Origin: Cupriavidus sp.
GTDB taxonomy: Bacteria > Pseudomonadota > Gammaproteobacteria > Burkholderiales > Burkholderiaceae
Length of the DNA stretch: 11,742 bases
Assembly (NCBI GenBank): GCA_013362725.1
Contig: JABFVP010000081.1
Coordinates: 1-11,742 of the forward strand
Direction of reading: 5' to 3'
Under the pieces are notes generated by a model. The model was not told where the DNA came from, searched no databases, and saw only the letters and a program-made list of their open reading frames with translations. The position numbers and the translations under genes are program-made. Below are positions 7,383-11,742 of the stretch, piece after piece. How positions within the stretch are numbered: the stretch's first letter is position 1; each line of letters begins with the position of its first letter.

Positions 7383-7537
7383 TGGGCGCGCCGCATATGG
7401 GCGGCGGCCCTCGCACCGGCACCTGGCTGCGGCGCGTCGGCTGGCTGGTGCTGATCTGGGCCGCCAGCGTGGCGGCGCTGGGCGTGGCCGCGTGGGTGCT
7501 GCGGCTGATCATGCGGGGCGTGGGCTTCCACAGCTGA
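7382..7537 (+). CDS. Small single-span membrane protein, DUF2474 type, oxidase accessory subunit candidate
   Basis: A 51-residue protein with one membrane segment (about residues 18-44, WLVLIWAASVAALGVAAWVL and onward) after a short Gly/Arg-rich N-terminus. The pattern W-L-R-R-V-G-W-L-V-L-I-W-A-A-S-V-A-A-L-G matches my memory of DUF2474, small proteins encoded directly after CIO-type cydAB. The ATG at 7382 shares its A with the cydB TGA (TGATG), so translation is probably coupled and stoichiometric with CydB. By analogy with CydX/CbdX in other bd oxidases it probably packs against CydA and steadies the heme site; that role is inference, not shown for this family here. A second ATG at 7397 would give a 46-residue form. 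It is easily missed by gene finders because of its size. Confidence 0.85.
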   Translation: MGAPHMGGGPRTGTWLRRVGWLVLIWAASVAALGVAAWVLRLIMRGVGFHS

Positions 7538-7563
7538 CGCCCCGCGCACCGGTGCGTGGCGTC
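7536..7563. terminator. Hairpin between convergent genes, likely two-way terminator
   Basis: A 28-base imperfect palindrome: GACGCC pairs with GGCGTC at the outside, then one mismatch, then CGCGC with GTGCG including one G-T pair, closing on a small loop. It covers parts of the stop codons of both the DUF2474 gene (plus) and the hydratase gene (minus), so one structure may end both transcripts. Neither side has a T-run, so it would be an atypical, GC-stem-only terminator. Confidence 0.5.
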
Positions 7564-8326
7564 AGAGTTGGACCGAGGCCTCGCCGATGCCGTCGAACGC
7601 CACCGTCACCAGGTCGCCCGCGGCCGCATCGAGAATGCCGACCCAGGTCCCTGTGGTGACGACCGTGCCAGCCTCGACGCGTGCCCCGTCGCGCGTGGCA
7701 TGGCGCAGCCACGCAACCAGTCCATAGGCGGGGTCGCCCAGCGCATGGGTGCCGCGGCGTTCGAACGTCTGCGCGCCGATCTGCACCACGCACCGCTGGC
7801 TGGCCCAGTCGCGCGCGGCATAGTCGCGCCACGCCCCCAGTACCAGCGCGCCATGCGCCTGCAGGTCCGCCAGCTTCAGCAAGGCGGGTGCCTTGACGTA
7901 CTGCTGCCAGCGCGAATCGACGATCTCGATGGACACCGCCATCGCCTCGACCAGTGCCGCTGCACCGGCGTAGTCAAGGCTGGCGGCTTGCGCCGCATCC
8001 ACGCCCTGCCCCAGCCGCAGCGCGATCTCGGCCTCGATGCCGCGCCATGTGAAGGGCCAGGCGCCGGCATGCGCAGGGCTGTTCCAGACCCCGGCCGCCG
8101 GCAGCCGCGCATGGGTCAGCGTGGCTTCGCGCGAGGGGCCGCCGGATTTCCAGTAGGCGGCGCCGGGCTCTTGCCAGCCCATTGCTTGCGCAACGATGGC
8201 TTGCACCGCGTAGGCCTGCTCGGCGTTGTCGAGCGCCGAGGCGAACGCTTGCGCATCGGCGCAGCGGTGTTCGCGCCGCGCGCCGAGCAGGGCCTGGGCG
8301 ACGAGGTCGATATCTGTGGTGGTCAT
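7562..8326 (-). CDS. 2-keto-4-pentenoate hydratase-like enzyme (MhpD type, FAH superfamily)
   Basis: A 254-residue member of the 2-keto-4-pentenoate hydratase / fumarylacetoacetate hydrolase superfamily, which use a divalent metal to hydrate or decarboxylate 2-keto acids made in aromatic ring cleavage. The metal ligands appear conserved as E98-x-E100 in GIEAEIALRL and Glu134 in SIEIVDSRW. Other family marks are LQAHGALVLG (155-164), HALGDPAYGLVAWL (194-207) and GTVVTTGTWVG (220-230). Length is that of MhpD/DmpE proteins. The ATG at 8326 gives a natural N-terminus, with AAGGA about 12 bases upstream; the frame is open further up to 8584 but that part overlaps the MFS gene and is unlike the family. 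It sits 76 bases after the MFS gene on the same strand. The exact substrate is unknown; a 4-oxalocrotonate decarboxylase-like activity is the main alternative. Confidence 0.9.
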   Translation of the reverse strand: MTTTDIDLVAQALLGARREHRCADAQAFASALDNAEQAYAVQAIVAQAMGWQEPGAAYWKSGGPSREATLTHARLPAAGVWNSPAHAGAWPFTWRGIEAEIALRLGQGVDAAQAASLDYAGAAALVEAMAVSIEIVDSRWQQYVKAPALLKLADLQAHGALVLGAWRDYAARDWASQRCVVQIGAQTFERRGTHALGDPAYGLVAWLRHATRDGARVEAGTVVTTGTWVGILDAAAGDLVTVAFDGIGEASVQL

Positions 8327-8362
8327 GGCTTGGGTGATTCCTTGTGGATCAAAAATATGGCC

Positions 8363-8393
8363 TGTCAAGCCGCGCCCGCACGCTGGCGGGCGC
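8363..8393 (-). promoter_or_regulatory. Perfect 8-bp stem hairpin followed by TTGACA in the MFS-hydratase gap
   Basis: GCGCCCGC (8372-8379) and GCGGGCGC (8386-8393) form a perfect 8-bp GC stem with a 6-base loop, 9 bases after the MFS stop on the minus strand. Immediately beyond, still on the minus strand, comes TTGACA (8363-8368), a consensus -35, then an A/T-rich stretch with TATTTTT. No good -10 lies at 16-18 bases from TTGACA. This may be a terminator or mRNA-end hairpin for the MFS gene plus a separate promoter for the hydratase; neither is proven. Confidence 0.45.
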
Positions 8394-8402
8394 AGCCACG
8401 CT

Positions 8403-9851
8403 TCAGGACGTGCTGGCGTTGGCCGCCTCGCCGCGGACCTCGCGCTGGCCTTCGGCGTCATCGTCGCTCTCGCCCATGGCGCGCCCAAAAGTCTCAGGCG
8501 CGAACTGCACCGCCAGCGCAAAGACACCATACATGGCCGCCAGCATGCTGAACATGCCGCCGACGCCGTAGGTCTCGAACACACGCCCGCTGACCAGCGG
8601 CGTCAGCGCCCCGGCCAGCGTGCCCAGCGCCAGGATCAGCGAGGTGCCGAAGGCGCGCACATGGGTAGGATACTGTTCCGGCGCGAAGATCCAGATCGAG
8701 GTATTCAGCAACACCACGCAGAAGGTGAAGGCCGCGCCGAACAGCAGCACCAGCGCCACGTTATACGTCAGGAAGCCGAAGCACAGCCCCGCTGCGCAGG
8801 CGAGGCCCGCGCCAACGGTCAGCACCCGCTTGCGCGGGATGTGATAACCGCAGTACGACGCCGCCAGCGCGCCGAACAGGCTGCCGCTCTGCATCACCAT
8901 GGTGAAGAGAAAGCTCTTGGAGATGGTATAGCCCTGCGACATCAGGATGGTCGGCATCAGCGTCAGCACCGAGATTTGCGCGCCGTAGGTCATCGACACC
9001 GCAATGCCCAGCGCGATGGTGCGCCGTCCCAGCCGGCCCTTGAAGATATCGCTCAGCCGCACCCTGGCGCGCGGCGCTTCGTCCTGCACCGCCGCCTTGA
9101 TATAGGGCGTGGGATCGCCGTCGAGCTTGCCAAGCCGCCCCGATGCCAGCACCGACAACACGCGGTTGGCCTCGTCGACGCGCCCCTTGGACAGCAGGAA
9201 GCGCGGCGTCTCCGGGATAAAGCGCCGGTAGAAGATGACGAAGAACGCCGGCAGCACCAGGCAGGCAAAGAGCCAGCGCCAGCTGTCCGGCCCCGGAAAC
9301 ATGGCGAAGACCGCCAGGCCGAACGCCGGCGCCAGCATATTGCCGAGACCGCCGCTGCCGACGCTGACCAGGCCCACCGCGGTGCCGCGGAAGCGGGTCG
9401 AGCACAACTCGGCCAGCATGGTCACGGCGATCGAGATCTCGCCGCCCAGGCCGATGCCGACGATAAAGCGGCCCGCCGCCAGCACCCAGTAGTTCGGTGC
9501 CAGCGCGCAGATGATGGCGCCCAGCGTGAACAGCAGCAGGTTGGCGCTGAGCATCGCGCGCCGGCCGTAGCGGTCCGCGATATAGCCCGAGCCGATGCGT
9601 CCCAGCGCGGCGGCGCTGAACGTCAGCGTGTTGAGAAAGCCGATCTGCGCCACCGAGATCCCCCACTGCTCGCGCAGCATGGGACCGATCAGGCCGACGG
9701 CGTTCTGCTCGAACACATCGAACATCACGCCCAGCATGATCATGAAGATGATCTTCTTGTGCGAGGCGGTCACCCCGATGCCGTCCATGGCCCGGTCCAG
9801 CTCATGCTGCTGGGGGGAATTCGGCGATTGCACTACAGTTTCTGCGCCCAT
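8403..9851 (-). CDS. MFS transporter, metabolite:H+ symporter (AAHS/sugar-porter-like)
   Basis: A 482-residue major facilitator transporter of the inner membrane with twelve predicted spans. After a polar N-terminus (1-31) the first span begins with IIFMIMLGVMFDVFEQN. Motif A is seen as GYIADRYGRR (89-98) between spans 2 and 3, GRFIVGIGLGGE (127-138) in span 4, and PETPRFLLSKGR (213-224) before the central loop; these resemble the aromatic acid:H+ symporter and related metabolite families. The C-terminus is an acidic and polar tail. The ATG at 9851 has GGAGGAGA about 8 bases upstream, the strongest ribosome site in the window. It lies between the amidase and the hydratase on the same strand, so it may import the compound they degrade or an organic acid formed from it (inference); the exact substrate cannot be read from sequence. 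Confidence 0.93.
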   Translation of the reverse strand: MGAETVVQSPNSPQQHELDRAMDGIGVTASHKKIIFMIMLGVMFDVFEQNAVGLIGPMLREQWGISVAQIGFLNTLTFSAAALGRIGSGYIADRYGRRAMLSANLLLFTLGAIICALAPNYWVLAAGRFIVGIGLGGEISIAVTMLAELCSTRFRGTAVGLVSVGSGGLGNMLAPAFGLAVFAMFPGPDSWRWLFACLVLPAFFVIFYRRFIPETPRFLLSKGRVDEANRVLSVLASGRLGKLDGDPTPYIKAAVQDEAPRARVRLSDIFKGRLGRRTIALGIAVSMTYGAQISVLTLMPTILMSQGYTISKSFLFTMVMQSGSLFGALAASYCGYHIPRKRVLTVGAGLACAAGLCFGFLTYNVALVLLFGAAFTFCVVLLNTSIWIFAPEQYPTHVRAFGTSLILALGTLAGALTPLVSGRVFETYGVGGMFSMLAAMYGVFALAVQFAPETFGRAMGESDDDAEGQREVRGEAANASTS

Positions 9852-9959
9852 CTTTTGTCTCCTCCTCGTCTAGAGGTGCCGCGGTGTATCCGCGAACTGG
9901 CGCCGCCGCGAGCGGCGGGCATTGGTCGAGCAGCGATAAAACTTCGTTCCGGCGCGCCG
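9852..9959 (-). other. Intergenic gap between amidase and MFS genes with two small inverted repeats
   Basis: These 108 bases follow the amidase stop on the minus strand. They contain CGCCGC-N5-GCGGCG (9901-9917) and CGCGG-N5-CCGCG (9880-9894), plus the self-complementary CGGCGCGCCG (9950-9959) next to the amidase stop, and end with the purine-rich ribosome site of the MFS gene. The hairpins could process or end the upstream mRNA. No clear promoter is seen, although the gap is long enough for one. Confidence 0.35.
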
Positions 9960-11486
9960 TTACTCCAGCGCCGGCGTCGAGTGCGGCGGCCGCCGGGCCT
10001 GCAAGGCCTGCTCGGCCGCGTACGCCAGGCGCAACAGCACGGGCTCCGTGAAAGGCAGGCCGAAGAATTCCAGCCCCACCGGCACGCCCTGCGGCGCATT
10101 GCGCGCCGGCGCGGAAAACCCGGCCGGGATGACGATGGCGGGAAAGCCGGTGGCCGACGCAAGCACGCCGTTGCGCTCGGCCTGGGTCTCGCCGACCGGA
10201 ACCACCAGTCGCCGCTGGTGCGGAAACACCAGCGCATCGAGCCGGTGCCGCGCCATCAGGTCGCGCAGCCACTGGCGCAAGGTATGCTGGCGCTGCATGC
10301 GCTCGCGGTATTCGGCCTGCCGGTCGCTCAGCGTGACCGCGGTGGCCAGCGTCCCGGCCACGCTGGGATGCACGCCGCCCGCGGCGATGATGTCCTGCAT
10401 CGACCGCACCCGCACGGCGGGCGCCAGCTGCGACAGGTAGGCGTCGAGATCGCGCGCCATCTCGTAGTGGTGCACCAGCGTGGAAGCCAGCAGCTCGTCC
10501 GGGTTGATCGCGTCGTCAATGTCGATCAACTCCGCGCCCTGTGCGGCGATGGTGGCCAGCGCCTGCTGCATCACGGCGTTGACCGGTCGATGCACCTCCT
10601 GGCCGCCGAAGAAGCTGCGCAGCACGCCGATGCGCGCGCCCCTGAGTCCGTCGCGGTCGAGGCTCGCGGCATAGCTTGCCGGGAGATGGCCGGCGCCTTC
10701 GCTGGTGACCGGATCGGCCGGGTCATGGCCGGCGATGACGTCGAGCATCAGCGCGGTATCGGCAACGGTGCGCGTGATCGGGCCGATGGTGTCCTGCGTC
10801 AGCCCGCACGGGACCAGCCCGGCCCGGCTGATCAGCCCCATGGTTGGCCGCAGTCCGACCAGGCTGTTGGCCGAGGCCGGAGAGCGGATCGAATTGACCC
10901 CGTCGGTGCCGATGCCGAGCACGCCGAAGCTGGCTGCGATGCCGGCGGCGGTGCCGCCGCTGGAGCCACCCGGCGTGCGTGCCAGGTCAGAGGGATTCAG
11001 CGTCTGCCCGCCCAGCGTGCTGACGGTCTCGCCGCCGGACGCAAGCTCGTGCAGGTTGGTCTTGGCCAGCACCACCGCGCCCGCCTCGCGCAGGCGGCGG
11101 ATGACAAAGGCGTCGTTGCCGGACTCGTTGCCGCGCAGGCATGCGGCGCCCGCGGTGGTGGCCATGCCGGCGCATTCGATGTTGTCCTTGACCAGCACCG
11201 GCATGCCATGCAGCGGCGCCAGCGGTTGCGAGGGATTGCGCGCTGCGATGGCGTCGATGCGGTCCGCTTGTTCCAATGCCTGCGGATGGACCTGCAGGAT
11301 GCTGCGCAGCGCGGGGCCGCGCTGGTCATAGGCGGCGATGCGGTCCAGGCAACGGCTGGCCAGCTGCCGCGCGGTCAGCGTGCCGTCGCGCATCGCGGCA
11401 TGCGCGCCGGCAACGGTGGCTTCCACCACGCTGAACGGCGCGTGCTGGCCCGGGCCGGGCGGCGCCGGTTGGTACGAGGTTTTCAT
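9960..11486 (-). CDS. Amidase-signature family hydrolase
   Basis: A 508-residue amidase of the amidase-signature superfamily, hydrolysing a carboxamide to acid and amine or ammonia. The Ser-cis-Ser-Lys triad is visible: Lys100 in VLVKDN, Ser175 in PGGSSGG (172-178) and nucleophile Ser199 in GTDGVNSIRSPAS. The spacings (75 and 24 residues) equal those of the classic FAAH triad. The usual TGGS before the nucleophile is GVNS here, a variant I recall from a subgroup with the SPASANSLVGLRPTxGLISR pattern. No signal peptide is seen, so it is probably cytoplasmic. I chose the ATG at 11486, with GGA nine bases upstream; an in-frame GTG at 11510 would add eight residues. The two MFS genes on either side and the hydratase further down suggest catabolism of an imported amide (inference). 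It is not expected to be GatA, which would sit with gatB/gatC. Confidence 0.93.
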   Translation of the reverse strand: MKTSYQPAPPGPGQHAPFSVVEATVAGAHAAMRDGTLTARQLASRCLDRIAAYDQRGPALRSILQVHPQALEQADRIDAIAARNPSQPLAPLHGMPVLVKDNIECAGMATTAGAACLRGNESGNDAFVIRRLREAGAVVLAKTNLHELASGGETVSTLGGQTLNPSDLARTPGGSSGGTAAGIAASFGVLGIGTDGVNSIRSPASANSLVGLRPTMGLISRAGLVPCGLTQDTIGPITRTVADTALMLDVIAGHDPADPVTSEGAGHLPASYAASLDRDGLRGARIGVLRSFFGGQEVHRPVNAVMQQALATIAAQGAELIDIDDAINPDELLASTLVHHYEMARDLDAYLSQLAPAVRVRSMQDIIAAGGVHPSVAGTLATAVTLSDRQAEYRERMQRQHTLRQWLRDLMARHRLDALVFPHQRRLVVPVGETQAERNGVLASATGFPAIVIPAGFSAPARNAPQGVPVGLEFFGLPFTEPVLLRLAYAAEQALQARRPPHSTPALE

Positions 11487-11538
11487 GAGGGGATTTCCAT
11501 GCGCCGGCACGGGCGCGTAGGGTTGGTGGGAGTGCGGC

Positions 11539-11564
11539 GGGCCGCGGCAAGTTGGCCGCGCCCC
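11539..11564 (-). terminator. GC-rich hairpin after the partial MFS gene
   Basis: Six perfect pairs (CCGCGGC with GCCGCG-side bases around 11543-11560), one mismatch and three further G-C pairs form a stem with loop AAGTTG. It begins 12 bases after the TAG of the upstream transporter on the minus strand and ends about 53 bases before the amidase start. There is no T-run, so it may be a terminator or a mRNA-processing hairpin separating the two genes. Confidence 0.45.
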
Positions 11565-11575
11565 GCCTGGCCCGG

Positions 11576-11742
11576 CTATCGGTTGACCAGCCGGGCGGGA
11601 ATGGTCCAGATCGCGAAGGCCCCAAGGACCAGCATGCCGGCGATCATGTAGTAGGCGCTGTTGCCGCTCTGGGTCACGTCGCGCAGGTAGCCGATCATGT
11701 AGCCGCTGGTGAGACCGGCCAGGTTGCCGATCGAATTGCTCA
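11576..11742 (-). CDS. MFS transporter, ACS family, C-terminal end only
   Basis: The last 54 codons and a TAG stop of a gene that enters from beyond the right edge. The residues NSIGNLAGLTSGYMIGYLRD, followed by a short polar stretch and a hydrophobic span (YYMIAGMLVLGAFAIWTIPA), match spans 11-12 of anion:cation symporters such as aldarate, tartrate and phthalate carriers. The protein ends with RLVNR. About 380 residues lie outside the window. It is on the same strand as the amidase, 89 bases upstream of its start, with a GC hairpin between. It is clearly a different subfamily from the MFS gene at 8403-9851. Confidence 0.85.
   Translation of the reverse strand, partial: SNSIGNLAGLTSGYMIGYLRDVTQSGNSAYYMIAGMLVLGAFAIWTIPARLVNR

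Noticed and set aside
8327..8584. N-terminal extension of the hydratase frame
   Set aside because: It overlaps the MFS gene and crosses the intergenic hairpin, and its residues do not resemble the family.
8226..11651. A 1141-codon open frame on the plus strand opposite the hydratase, MFS and amidase genes
   Set aside because: It runs antisense to three well-recognised families, its product is rich in Arg, Gln, His and Ala with no domain, and such frames are common opposite high-GC genes.
1..11742. Mobile element, CRISPR array, toxin-antitoxin or defence system
   Set aside because: No transposase, integrase, terminal repeats, regularly spaced repeats, tRNA or defence-type domains were seen; every long frame on the coding strand fits known metabolic families.

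Overview
The window is high-GC DNA with dense, gene-rich packing and long stop-free antisense frames. A Bug-type solute receptor, a LysR regulator of sugar-acid genes and a short-Q-loop cytochrome bd oxidase point to a betaproteobacterium of the Burkholderiaceae. Cupriavidus or a close relative is the best guess, by inference from gene content only.

Left block (1-3598, minus strand, read right to left): a periplasmic Bug/TTT-type solute receptor, a UxaA/GarD-family sugar-acid dehydratase and an NAD(P)-dependent aldehyde dehydrogenase cut by the window edge. The first two share one base at their stop/start junction and the third follows after 34 bases, so they look like one transcript. The enzymes fit uptake and dehydration of an aldarate or aldonate, followed by oxidation of a semialdehyde. 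A LysR-type regulator is transcribed divergently (3599-4534), and the 143-base gap between them holds two inverted repeats suited to be its operators.

Middle block (4535-7563, plus strand): a 402-base leader without a convincing gene, then cydA, cydB and a 51-residue DUF2474-type membrane protein. All three have tight junctions. The subunits carry the usual heme and quinone residues, but CydA has the short Q-loop of the cyanide-insensitive-oxidase type. The block ends in a hairpin spanning the stop codons of two convergent genes.

Right block (7562-11742, minus strand): the last 54 codons of an ACS-type MFS transporter, an amidase-signature enzyme, a second MFS transporter and a 2-keto-4-pentenoate hydratase-like enzyme of the FAH superfamily. 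Order and strand suggest a catabolic module that imports and hydrolyses an amide-containing compound and hydrates an unsaturated 2-keto acid. The substrate cannot be told from the sequence. Strong hairpins separate these genes, so they may be several transcripts.

I see no RNA gene, CRISPR array, insertion sequence or phage gene, and no clearly novel system. The most unusual local features are a perfect 18-bp tandem duplication covering the LysR stop codon, the small oxidase-associated protein, and the amidase/two-transporter/hydratase cluster with a variant amidase active-site motif.
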